Source: Pseudeuparius sepicola (lineage: Eukaryota; Arthropoda; Insecta; Coleoptera; Anthribidae). From it: DNA of 64,000 nt. Below the pieces are notes generated by a model. It ran no database searches. It had not been told where the DNA came from and saw nothing but the letters and a program-made list of their open reading frames with translations. Positions 23,150 through 33,740 of this stretch are shown here, piece after piece; position 1 is the first letter of the stretch; the number at the start of each line of letters is the position of its first letter. A program made the translations under genes and the position numbers. The stretch covers positions 18,217,401 to 18,281,400 of the forward strand of contig OY987299.1 in NCBI GenBank assembly GCA_963920635.1. Reading direction: 5' to 3'.

Positions 23150-23185
23150 TATACCTGTGAGATTTGACATTTACCGAGGTAGAGA

Positions 23186-24125
23186 CAGAGAAATGGAGTA
23201 GGTAGAACGCGCTTTGAGCTACTGCGCATCCTATTTCCAGGCAAATTTAATGGCCGCCAGATTGTCCTCACTTCAACGTTTGCAGTTTGTTCTCAGCCTC
23301 AGCGGTAGTTGTTGTATTTTCAGCAGAGAAATGGTCAGTGTTTTTGGAAAATGTCGTGTGCAGTACCAAGCTGTAAGCATTATAAGTCTAGGAGACCTAC
23401 GGGAGTATCATTTTTTCGGGAAGTTTAGTAAAAACAATCGCCGAAATTTTGGGCACCATAGGCGTGCATCTGTATAATTTTAATGGTTGAATATGTGGTT
23501 AAAAATTCTTAACTTGGGAACTGATTGGACTTTGAGTCCAAATAAATTTGTTTGTTCAAAACATTTTGCTGCTGATGCCTTTACTGTGCATCGTGGCGAA
23601 CGAGGACGTAGACCTCTAAAGCAGTCTGCAGTGCCAAGACTGAATGTACACCACGTTCGTGGTGATTCAACATTTTGACCCATAAAATGGCTTTTTTCGA
23701 TCTGTAGCGGGCAACACACATAATTTTAAACTTTTGATCAATACAAATTTTAATCTAAGTAATTACTCACATTTTGAGACAAACATTATTTAAAAATATT
23801 TATCACAATGGCCGTTATTAGCATTTACGCAAAAAGCCTAATAACGGCCACTGTGATAAATATTTTTAATTAATTTTAGTCTCAAAATGTGAGCAATTAC
23901 TTAGATTAAAATTTGTATTGACCAAAAGTTTAAAATTATGCCTGTTACTCGCTACAGATCGAAAAAAGCCATTTTATGGGTCAAAATGTTGAATCACCAC
24001 ATACGTGCTGTACATTGAGCTTTAAATGATACGCCCGTATGGATGAAGTTGGTTTAATACGGCCCCCACTTTTATTAGGCAGTTCGCCTAGCTTGTAGCG
24101 TATTCTCCCTACTCCATTTCTCTGG
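23186..24125. mobile_element. P-like element with THAP remnant and internal palindrome
   Basis: Terminal repeats start CAGAGAAATGGAGTAGG on both ends and extend to about 27 bp with three mismatches. An exact 8-bp duplication GGTAGAGA lies at 23178-23185 and 24126-24133. An 8-bp duplication together with an N-terminal THAP domain points to the P superfamily. The right part is a 380-bp palindrome (arms about 23640-23821 and 23839-24019), so the element is a rearranged, non-autonomous derivative. Confidence 0.8.
23351..23678 (+). pseudogene. THAP-domain (P-type transposase N-terminus), broken
   Basis: The ATG at 23351 opens MSCAVPSCKHYKSRRPTGVS, which contains the C-x4-C pair of the THAP zinc module, and closes at a stop at 23426-23428. 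In another frame the rest of the domain follows from about 23487: WLKILN (invariant Trp), VCSKHF (the C-x2-H pair) and a final AVPRLN resembling the AVPT box. The two halves are separated by a frameshift or an unspliced intron. THAP binds DNA specifically and serves as the end-binding domain of P-type transposases. The catalytic part is missing. Confidence 0.75.
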
Positions 24126-24358
24126 GTAGAGATAGTTAGACATTCTTAATCATATGCGTCCTAAATGGTGGAATTAAGAGATTAAAAATACCCAAAATTT
24201 TGTGTGTGTTCTTTTTCCCCACATTTCTTGGGAAATTATGAAATTTGAGGGTATTCTACCAAAAAATGGTGCTCTTGTTGAACTTCGATAGCATGCACCG
24301 TTTTCGAGTAAACTCGTTTTGAAAATTTTTTGCATAGTGCCATGAAAATGCCTATTAG

Positions 24359-24549
24359 AAATTAGCCTGCCATAATTTACCAACACGTTTTTTTATACAA
24401 AAAAATGCAAAAAGTTTCTATAAACATGGCCTCAAAAATGACCCCTCTAAGAGGGCTATAGCTCCCGAAATGGACTCGGCAAACAGTTCTTTTTCTAAAT
24501 ATTTCCAGAACGAGCAAAGATAAAATTCTGAAATTTGGTATTTGACATA
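24359..24549. repeat. Dispersed mariner-end repeat, copy 2
   Basis: Direct copy of 22191-22376, lacking the first 11 bases of the terminus. It ends where the 8-bp duplication of the next P-like element begins. Confidence 0.65.
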
Positions 24550-24557
24550 CCTTGGAG

Positions 24558-25021
24558 CACGATACACTTACCCACGGTATGTCACTAACGAATCCGAAAA
24601 CAAGGCAAATCTGCGCATCTACGTCAGTTGCGAATCACGAATTCAAAATAATAGGCGGCTGCGGTTGTGTTTTACGATTTTTTATAGTTTACAGTTTAAT
24701 GTGTCAAGAAAAAAGTGTAAACAACTGACAGATCGTCAGGCCAGCTCGACAGTACCTTAAAATAGGTCAGAAATGCCGGGATGTGCAGTCAGCGTTTGTC
24801 CGTCGGAGGTTTGTCCAAATAATAACAGAAACAGTAAGGGAACGGAAATTAAGTACTATAGACTTCCATTTATTTAAAAGAAAACGTTTAAAATAAGTAA
24901 ATAAGCAAAAACCCATAAAAAAGTATCTATTGCTGTGTAAAACATATGGAGCAATTTAAATTCTGATTCGCAACTGACGTCACAAGATGCGCAATGACAT
25001 ACCGTGGGTAAGTGTATCATG
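24558..25021. mobile_element. Second P-like element, 464 bp
   Basis: Terminal repeats CACGATACACTTACCCACGG and (complemented right) CATGATACACTTACCCACGG continue to GTATGTCA. The 8-bp duplication CCTTGGAG lies at 24550-24557 and 25022-25029. Subterminal CTGCGCATCTACGTCAGTTG pairs with a gapped inverted partner on the right. Its terminal sequence differs from the element at 23186, so this is a separate family with the same architecture. Confidence 0.8.
24773..24877 (+). pseudogene. THAP-domain N-terminus, 34 residues
   Basis: The ATG at 24773 gives MPGCAVSVCPS...EIKYYRLPF and stops at 24875-24877. It has the THAP C-x4-C pair and the RLP motif that follows it in most THAP domains. The later Trp and C-x2-H residues are lost to the internal deletion. 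The frame lies between the terminal repeats of the P-like element, as expected for the first exon of a P-type transposase. Confidence 0.7.
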
Positions 25022-25029
25022 CCTTGGAG

Positions 25030-26538
25030 CATAATATATGAAAAACGCGCAGCGTTGCCATGTTTTACCCGATAGTAACGGAAATGTTTGAATTTTCATA
25101 TATTTTTTAGGTAAATCCCGGTCGACGATTTTTTTAAATACCTCCATGCATTCGCATAAATAACTAAAGAAAAGTGGTGTATTTTAGCCCATTGAATCTA
25201 TTACCGTAGAAGTCAAAAGTGTGTAGGCCCATAACCATATACACCTTTTGGCCAATCAAGAATCAAGAACCTTCATTTTCATAATTCAGTTCGAGATAAA
25301 TGTTCGTTACGAAAAGTGGTTATATGAGCTGAGCTGTGATTGCTGTAATGACGGCTTGAGTTGAAAAGGTTTTAGAATAGGTATTCGAAATTATTTCAAA
25401 TGATAGTGGAAATTAAGACATTTTGTGCGCTTTACGAAATGTTGGAGTATTAATTTACTTCGCTAAAAACTACCGTTTAAAAACTATTGTAAATATAAAG
25501 AACGATTTCATTTGCTAAATTTGTTCCCCTTCCTATTGATGGACTATTTTGCCTAAAGACAATCCGGATGACGTTCTATTATATAGAGTGATTCTTAATC
25601 TATACGCATAAACTTGGGAAATTAACTTTCCCGCGCGGTTTTCACATGCGAATCTACTTAAGACGAATGTCGATAATTTGTACTAATCTTTTTAGCCGTA
25701 TTGCCTTTTTATTTGAATAATTATTGTCCTTTTTACTTTTCTTATACTTCAAGAAATTGGAAGTGGTTGCTTTAAGGACGGAAATAAAACGTCATCACCT
25801 CGCGACGACCTTCATTTGACCGTGTTCCTAACTAGGATAAATGTTGCTAAAACAGAAATTGTTTACTGGAGTGCAAAAATTCCGCAAGTGTCTGTAAGAT
25901 GGCGCTGGAGTTGGAGAGCGGTCATTGGTACAGAGCGAGAATAAAAAGTAATGTTTCGCGCTAAAATAAGTTTCAGTTCCTTATAAGTTGTTTTGTTGCC
26001 CGGCAAGCAAGGTCGTTGGTCGGAACCAGGGGTCTAGGGGGAGGCAGGTGGACCGACCCCCTTTTTTATACAAATAACAGCACATCGCTCCCATCCTGGC
26101 GTATTTTGGCATTGAAACTGTGAATTGTTAAACACAAAATAATAATATGAATATTTACGCTCCTTTATTTTTCTATATTTTGTCTTAGTTATTAAGAATA
26201 TTGTTGAGTAAAATAGACTACCTACCGGCTGTCAAATCTACTGTCATGACATAATAATTCTCCCTCAAAACCCCATGAATGATCACAATACTTACCCTAA
26301 CTGACATTTAGAATTTATGTCACTATAGTTTTATCTTTTATCATTCTATTAACTTTTCATTAAGTACTTAATATTGATAAACCGAAAGAAATTAAAATTC
26401 TGTTGTATTTGATCCAAAGTTGACGTAAAGTTGTGAATTTTGTTAGATACGTGAAATACCTACTATTTGCTGATATCTTAATATATGTATTATTTTGGCA
26501 TACATTTAGAGTAATGGAAAATGTAATGTAAATAAATT
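25030..26538. other. Nothing recognised
   Basis: AT-rich with a few moderate-GC patches (25900-26080). No domain, repeat or RNA gene was seen. Confidence 0.4.
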
Positions 26539-28145
26539 TTTTCTACAAGCGTGCGGAAAAGTACACTTTTCCGTACGCATTTTAGTTTAGAAAGTGTCAC
26601 TTTTCCGCACTACTTTTCCGCACTAGTGCGGAAAAGTGACACTTTCTAAACTAAAATGCGTGCGGAAAAGTAAATGCGTGCGGAAAAGGGTCTTACTTTT
26701 CCGCACGCTTGTAGAAAAAATAGTGTTCCTAACTCTTGCGGAAAGTGTCTTTTCCACACTCGATTTCTTGGCTGAACTCCGCTACGCGTCGTTCAGCCAA
26801 CTGCAATCGCGTGCGGAAAAGTGGCACTTTCCGCACTTGTTAGGAAATATACTATATAGGTACTACCATAGAAGAATTTACGTAGTAGATTCTTCTATGG
26901 TACTACCTAAATGCTAAAAATACAATCCCTAAAAATTGGCTTATTTGTTACAATTTCAAAACGTTTAACTTGAAAAAGTCGTTTCTATTTTAATGTTACA
27001 TAAGCGCCTATTTCCTATTTATAAAATTTCTTAAAATTTTAAAAAGTCATTACTTCGTAAAAACTATTTTATATCACTAGCTATACAACATAATATACGA
27101 GTATCATTCTATAATTTTATTAACTTTTTATTATTACTAAAAAATATTGATAAGAATATGTCTTTTTCAAAAGAAAATTATATTAACGCTTTAAAATTCT
27201 ATTATGTTTGACACAAAGTTGATGTACCGGCAAGCATTTAGGTAGTACCATAGAAGAATCTACTACGTAAATTCTTCTATGGTAGTACCTATATAGTATA
27301 TTTCCTAACAAGTGCGGAAAGTGCCACTTTTCCGCACGCGATTGCAGTTGGCTGAACGACGCGTAGCGGAGTTCAGCCAAGAAATCGAGTGTGGAAAAGA
27401 CACTTTCCGCAAGAGTTAGGAACACTATTTTTTCTACAAGCGTGCGGAAAAGTAAGACCCTTTTCCGCACGCATTTACTTTTCCGCACGCATTTTAGTTT
27501 AGAAAGTGTCACTTTTCCGCACTACTTTTCCGCACTAGTGCGGAAAAGTGACACTTTCTAAACTAAAATGCGTGCGGAAAAGTAAATGCGTGCGGAAAAG
27601 GGTCTTACTTTTCCGCACGCTTGTAGAAAAAATAGTGTTCCTAACTCTTGCGGAAAGTGTCTTTTCCACACTCGATTTCTTGGCTGAACTCCGCTACGCG
27701 TCGTTCAGCCAACTGCAATCGCGTGCGGAAAAGTGGCACTTTCCGCACTTGTTAGGAAATATACTATATAGGTACTACCATAGAAGAATTTACGTAGTAG
27801 ATTCTTCTATGGTACTACCTAAATGCTTGCCGGTACATCAACTTTGTGTCAAACATAATAGAATTTTAAAGCGTTAATATAATTTTCTTTTGAAAAAGAC
27901 ATATTCTTATCAATATTTTTTAGTAATAATAAAAAGTTAATAAAATTATAGAATGATACTCGTATATTATGTTGTATAGCTAGTGATATAAAATAGTTTT
28001 TACGAAGTAATGACTTTTTAAAATTTTAAGAAATTTTATAAATAGGAAATAGGCGCTTATGTAACATTAAAATAGAAACGACTTTTTCAAGTTAAACGTT
28101 TTGAAATTGTAACAAATAAGCCAATTTTTAGGGATTGTATTTTTT
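26539..28145. repeat. Compound array of GTGCGGAAAAGT units with 1.2-kb palindrome
   Basis: Unit A (about 300 bp, rich in GTGCGGAAAAGT and its complement) occurs forward at 26619-26914, inverted at about 27231-27536 and forward again at 27537-27833. A partial inverted copy lies at 26539-26618. Segment B (26916-27229) recurs inverted at 27834-28145. The result is a palindrome of about 610-bp arms that appear identical by eye, interrupted only by a 13-bp asymmetry near 27524-27536. The same open frame appears three times solely because the unit is repeated. A diverged single unit is at 8125-8380. Confidence 0.85.
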
Positions 28146-29990
28146 AAATATAATTTTTGACAGATAGCGAAAGTCACGTGACCACGTTTGAGTCGGTTAT
28201 TTTTCCTTGTTTTTAATCGAAAGGTAACCCCAAAGTTAACTGCATATGTGTTCTATTATTATCCGTTAATAAAAAAATATGTTTAAATTAATAAAAAGAT
28301 ACATTTTGCACCATCTTCATTTTTTCCAAAAAGGTTTTTTGGTTATAACTTTTGTTTGACGTTCGATTGTTTTTTTCCAAACGACATTACATTGTTTGGA
28401 AAAAAACTGCAACAAACTGGTTTTTAAATCATTAATTTGCCTCAAAAAATACAGAAGATGTTCTTTCGCATCAATACATCGTTTTCTTTTTTCATTTTTT
28501 ATTTTCGAGATATGTATTTATCTTAATTATTGCGTTACCTAAAATGTGTGTTTGAATGTATTGTTAATGCAAACGAAGAAACACCTTATGTACACATAAA
28601 AGACCATGTTTCATTTCATTGAAAAAACTAAACATAATTTTGCGGAACTTTTAAGCCAGCAATACACTATACCTACAGAAAACGTGCCGAATCACATTCT
28701 TTAACTAAAGATATGCCTTTAACAGTAAAAAAACACAGTAGACATTCAAGTGACCTTGAAAACGTCGTCTGCCTACAAGTGAAGACGTGCGTCTTACATT
28801 ACACCTCATAATATGCTTCAACTTTTATGTGATTTTCGTTTTTGAGATATTTATAATAGCTGCATTTATTAAAATGGAACACCCGGTATAGAGAATTTTC
28901 GACATACCTATACATATAGAGACATAGACATGAATCCTCCCCTAATGTCAGTTTATATGCTAACGATTGTGTTTTCCTCACGAAAAATACATAACGGCGA
29001 CATAACTATAAGAACAATAGTACCCAACCCACACGTATAAATAATGCAAAGTCAACTAAAGCAGTTTTTAGTGCCGCCGTGTACCTTTCAAGCTAAAAAT
29101 CAATGAACCATTGCTAAAAAGAGAGGGGTTAAAATCACAGATAGGAGTCTTTGAGCTACGAGGGTCTCCCGAATATACATTTTGAAGTTTTATATTATTT
29201 TAATATTAAAAATTCGCAATTCATAGTATATAATAATATGGAAGTAATACAAAAACATAAAAAAGTAATCAGACAGCTTAGTTGCTTAAATATTATATCG
29301 CCAAAACGTAAAATTGATCATATGAACATAATATATGTAATTATTAAACTGGACCTGTAACAACAGCGTCAACCGTTCATCGATCGTCTGTTTTTCGCGC
29401 CATCTGATAAATAATAGCCACACTTTTGCATCCCGTTGCATAATTTAAGGGGTATTTTGCCTATGTTTTTTATTTACAACAAGACTGGATAATTCCAATG
29501 TTTATTACCGTGTTTTCGTTCCGAGCATATTCCGAAACCTATGCCAATCTTAACGAAGGTAAAATTCCGGCTCAAGAGACAAAATAGACGAATTTATGCC
29601 GGCATAAAATTTGAAATTCAAAAAAAAATCTCGCCCATAACTTTTAAACTAGTGTCATTAGTATCTATGGATATTTTAAAAATACCCGTGTTTTTTGTAA
29701 TCCTTTGAAATTCGCTACTTTTTCCAGCTAGTTGGAAATAAAAATACATTGATACAGGCAACCAAACATACAATGGCGAGCCCCCCTTAATGAGAACGAA
29801 TTTGTACCTAAAAATTTGTCCGTTCGCACCGAACTCTGATACGTTTCGCACTTGTTAGGAAAATTGGAACGTAAATTTTGAGAGTCAAAAAAGGTGCTCG
29901 CGCGGCAGGGGAAACTGCCACGTCTAGTATTAGTGCTAAATATGGAAAATAACGTCCCATACTACTGATGGTTGCAGAAATTATTAAAAT
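28146..29990. other. AT-rich stretch, no supported feature
   Basis: One mariner-like end (GGAACACCCGGTATA near 28876) lacks a partner. The longest frame (29151-29360) has no domain. Confidence 0.4.
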
Positions 29991-29994
29991 ATTA

Positions 29995-30245
29995 TCTTCT
30001 GTTCATCTATACCAGTATATACGGCCTCGAACGTGGCGGCGGGTCACGGCAGGTTCGCGGGCCGACCGGCCAACAGATCGGGCGGACCGCAGGAATGCTG
30101 AGCGGGCCCCGCGGCCCGCCGAAAATCCCATGTGAAATTCCCGACTCTCATGGGCATCATTCACTGCGGTCGCGGGCCCGCCACCGCCGCCGCACGGTTC
30201 TTGATTTGCGAACGAGACTTGTTCATCCGGCTGTGTGCGATGTGC
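29995..30245. promoter_or_regulatory. GC-rich island 2.2 kb upstream of the opa exon
   Basis: Contains CGTGGCGGCGGGTCACGGCA, GGGCCCCGCGGCCCGCCG and CGCGGGCCCGCCACCGCCGC. The 97-codon frame across it has low-complexity composition and no zinc-finger or other domain, so I do not call it an exon. It is the island nearest to the opa exon on the intron side, a candidate intronic regulatory element. Confidence 0.35.
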
Positions 30246-31440
30246 ATACTTTTATATCATCTTAATGTTATAAATATATTCACTGTGTACGTACTTAATT
30301 TGATTTGAATTACTTTGCAGTAGTGAATAAAATCCTAAGTTTCTAATTCGGGCTGTATAGTTATTGTGGTTGGCAGTAGAACCTCGGTAGAAAATGAGAA
30401 AAAATAATTTAGTTCCGCGACGTATATTTTACTACTCGTTCGTTACTAATTAAATTACCGCAACGCTCGCAGCCGCGATAATAAGTAAACAAATCGTTGC
30501 ATCTTGTCCCGTCTTATTTTATTGATTGTGTAAAATTTTGTGGCGTATTCGAGCTAGCATTGCGAGGATAATAACGAGTCATCGGAGAGTTTAAATCCAG
30601 TAATATACATGGGGCTTATTGATTTTGTATCAGAAATCGATATGGCTATGAAACAACATTTGCAAGGAAATACTGTTTAAATCGGTTCAAAATGGTATAT
30701 TAGATGCTATTTTAACAGTTTCTCAAGAAGATATAAAAACAGGTTTCAGAAGCACAGTTTGTAGTGATTTAGTGTAATGAAATTACTGTTATTTCTATAT
30801 CTGCCAGAAACTTGTTATTATTTTAAGATATAAAGTGCCAAATTCCCGAACGTTTTCGGAAATTTTCGAAACTTGCATCACATATAGTGCCAATGACAGC
30901 CACAGACATTAAAAAAAAGTTTCTTTCTCGCACTGTATTAATCGAGGTATTAATATCGTATACGGCCATTTTAAATTACCACGAGCCGACTGATTTTGAT
31001 AATCGAGGAGGTATTCGGTACTTGAGCGATTTCAATTGAATTGTATTGAAATGATTCATACCCCGCTTTATTATAATAATAATAATTCACACCTTCGCAA
31101 TACTCCAAACTAGAAGTATCCCAGAAGCAACTGAATGTTTGTGTGGGGGAGGGCGCAATTACTGTTATTTTGTCTTCGTTGTCATTTGCCGCTAGAGCCG
31201 ACTTTTTCCCGATAGAACCATAGGATAGCATTCGTTCAACGGGAATTATTGCTATATGCACTTTTTATAATATTAATTATCCAAAAATACGTAATTTTTA
31301 CTAAAAGTACAAAATAAAAAAGCCCATTCCAAAAGTAGGTACCCACCTATTTTTTTTAAATTGACCATAGAGTGTGTTCTTTTGAAAAAGTAGCGCCCCC
31401 TGTGCACTAACCCACGAGCCGTCACTGGTTGTGGTTAAAT
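30246..31440. other. Nothing recognised
   Basis: AT-rich intronic sequence (if opa's intron spans it) with no supported feature. Confidence 0.4.
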
Positions 31441-31757
31441 GCAAGCCCGTAAGCACACTCCACTAAAAATAAAAAAAAATAATAACAAAAAAAACCACCG
31501 ACTTTTCTCTTTCTAAATTGAGTTATCTTTGGATTTGGTGACAGTCAAGGCAAGGAATTTAAATCTATTTAGATATGAATACATCATAATCCTACATACA
31601 TCATATATGTCACCGACTCCAAAGATAACTCAATTTAGAAAGAGAAACATATTTCTAAAATTTTAGTTGAAATGTGCATAGGTACGGGCAAATTTGTGAA
31701 GTCGGTGATATATTTTTTTATTTTTAAAATTTTTAGTGGAGTGTTCATACGGGCAAA
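31441..31757. mobile_element. Inverted-repeat element with nested hairpin
   Basis: GCCCGTAAGCACACTCCACT at the left pairs with AGTGGAGTGTTCATACGGGC at the right. Inside, TTTCTCTTTCTAAATTGAG (about 31503) pairs with CTCAATTTAGAAAGAGAAA (about 31648) in a strong stem. It stands next to the 121-bp tandem repeats and shares the phrase GAAGTCGGT with their right edge, so both may belong to one larger element. Confidence 0.6.
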
Positions 31758-31810
31758 TTTTTTTGTTTTTATTTCCTATTTTTAAGTGAATTATAAATAA
31801 TTATCGAAAT

Positions 31811-32265
31811 CGGTCCAATATTAAATTCCATCCCCTATTTGTCCACCCTTAGGATTGAAATTTTTCTCTTCAAATTTAAATGTGACCACCCCTAAGGTAA
31901 CCCCTTTCTAATAAAATAAGAATCATCCAAATTGGTCCAATATGAACTTTCATCCCCTATTTATCTACCCTTAGGGGTGGAATTTTTTCTTTAAATTTAA
32001 ATGGAACCACACCTAAGGTACCCCCTTTCCAATAAAGAAAGAATCATCAAAATCGGTCCAATATGAAATTTCATCCCCTATTTTCCACCCTTATAGGAGT
32101 GGAATTTTTTCTTCAAATTTAAATGGGACCATTCTGTAGGTATATCCTTTTAAATAAAAAAAGAATTGTCCAAATCGGTTTATAAATGACGGAGTTCTGA
32201 GGTAACAAACATAAAAAACATACAATCGAATTGATAACCTCCTCCTTTTTTGAAGTCGGTTAAAA
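31811..32265. repeat. Tandem repeats of ~121 bp
   Basis: Three to four units are marked by CGGTCCAATAT and TTTCATCCCCTATTT, at about 31811, 31933, 32054 and (partial) 32176. The spacing is 121-122 bp. The array closes with CCTCCTTTTTTGAAGTCGG. Units differ by point changes. It ends about 170 bp before the opa splice acceptor. Confidence 0.75.
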
Positions 32266-32433
32266 ATAATGAGAGCATTTTGATTCATTGTCTTGGAGTT
32301 CTAAATGAACGTAACGCTGTGTTACTTGTATGTTGTCCAACACGCCTTCTAATCTAACTAAACCCAACCAACTCGTTAATTGCCGTTATTAAAGCCCCGC
32401 TCTAACATCGCCCCCCCCTTGTTATCGTTCCAG

Positions 32434-32879
32434 GCGAGAAACCGTTCAAGTGCGAGTTCGAGGGCTGCGACCGGCGCTTCGCCAACTCCTCCGACCGCAA
32501 GAAGCACTCGCACGTCCACACGTCCGACAAGCCGTACAACTGCCGCGTGTCCGGCTGCGACAAGTCGTACACGCACCCGTCGTCGCTGCGCAAGCACATG
32601 AAGGTGCACGGCATGTCGGGCCGGTCGCCGCCGCACTACGACAGCGACGGCGACGAGTCCAACACGTCGTCGGCGGGCAGCATCTCGGTGGCGGCGTCGC
32701 CGCACGTGGGCGTCGCGGCGGCGTCGGTGGCGGCGGCGGCGCAGCCGCCCTCCCTCGGCGACTGGTACGCGGCGGCGGGCTGCCAGCCGTCGGCGGCGGC
32801 GCCGGGCGCGGACCACCTGGCCGGGCTGGGGCCCTTCGCCGGCCTGCACCACCACAGCGGGGCGGCGACCGCGTACTAG
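32434..32879 (+). CDS. opa: odd-paired/Zic zinc-finger transcription factor, last coding exon
   Basis: A pyrimidine-rich tract and AG (32411-32433) precede the exon, which opens in phase with the last two bases of a Gly codon (GEKPF). Residues 7-29 form a C2H2 finger (C7, C12, H25, H29) containing [16 protein letters not shown]. Residues 37-59 form another (C37, C42, H55, H59) containing [16 protein letters not shown]. Both use C-x4-C spacing and match fingers 4 and 5 of Zic proteins. [14 protein letters not shown] is the arthropod form. An 88-residue tail follows: Ser/Asp-rich, then Ala-rich, with a DWY motif, ending [10 protein letters not shown] and TAG at 32877-32879. Opa is a nuclear, sequence-specific regulator and a pair-rule gene in flies. 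The exon is strongly GC-biased at third positions in AT-rich surroundings. Fingers 1-3 are not visible upstream. Confidence 0.95.
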
Positions 32880-33138
32880 GGGGCGGCCGGGCCGCGGGCA
32901 ACAACGGGGCTGTGAACGTTTTTTAGGTGTCGTCGTCGGGGCGCGGCGCGGCCGCCGCAGCAGCAATGTTCGCCGGAGACTATGCGGAAGGACGCGGAAG
33001 GGAATGATGAAGAATCGGCACTTTCGGAGAAGGTTTGAGTTCGGACCGTCAGCCTACAGTGTTTTCTTTCCTATTGAATCATCGTTCAACGGATATTTTT
33101 CTTATTCTAAATACTTTTTTGAGTATGGCAAAAGATTA
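32880..33138 (+). other. opa: Probable start of the opa 3' untranslated region
   Basis: GC-rich for about 100 bp after the stop, then AT-rich. No AATAAA occurs before the repeats begin near 33139. The first on this strand is at 33326-33331, inside repeat A copy 2. The true transcript end cannot be told from sequence. Confidence 0.45.
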
Positions 33139-33171
33139 GGGGAGAAGTGTACAAAATGACATAAGCCTGAC

Positions 33172-33740
33172 ATAAAAATCCAACCAATCATATGCCTCTG
33201 CTAGCTATAATAATTGCACTTGTGCAAAAGCGCAATTATATAAATGAATTTATATAACTTTTACATTGCTAAATTGTTGTTATTAGACCTCCGTCTCCGT
33301 TTAAATTTATGACACACATTCATAAAATAAACCAACGCTAACAGGGTGTAGGTATACCTAATCGTATTTTTTGGATATCCAAGCGTCATGTTTGTTTACT
33401 CGAACACTACAGTCGAAGCTGTCAATAAACTCGTTCAAAATAAGTCGTTTTGGAAATGTAAACAGAAAAAATTAATACAGAAATTATTAAATCGTATTCG
33501 TGAAATAATCTCGACAAATACCACTCGTGCCGGAAATTTTTCTAAATAATTTTATTCTCAAGCGCTATTTTGCCCATTAGCAAAACCACTCGTACAAATT
33601 GGACAAATCGAGCTTCACTCTCGGGATTTTATCAGAAAATAAAAGACCAATTTATATTCGTGATCTTTCTAGGCAAAATAGCGCTTTCGAAAAAATTATC
33701 GATAAAATTTCCGACACTTGTGATATTACATACTATAAAT
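33172..33740. repeat. Foldback repeat A, copy 2
   Basis: Direct copy of 620-1335, starting AAAAATCCAACCAATCATAT and ending after CACTTGTGATATTA. The internal palindromic tract differs: only one TTGCACTTGTGCAAA-type unit remains, and the central hairpin is partly deleted. Confidence 0.75.

Noticed and set aside
26636..27877. Three copies of an open frame beginning MTLSKLKCVRKSKCV
   Set aside because: The frame is identical because the DNA unit is repeated and inverted. It is built from repeats of GCGTGCGGAAAAGT and has no recognisable domain or start context.
26539..28145. Repeated spaced units considered as a CRISPR-like array
   Set aside because: Units are long, inverted and without regular short spacers; the genome is eukaryotic.
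29972..30265. 97-codon frame that might have been an upstream opa exon
   Set aside because: It has no C2H2 finger, no recognisable Zic N-terminal motif, and low-complexity Gly/Arg/Pro composition.
32376..32966. 196-codon minus-strand frame, the longest in the window, plus 152- and 158-codon frames over the same place
   Set aside because: They are antisense or out-of-frame shadows of the GC-rich opa exon: almost pure Arg/Ala/Val/Pro, with no domain, while the forward frame has two exact C2H2 fingers.
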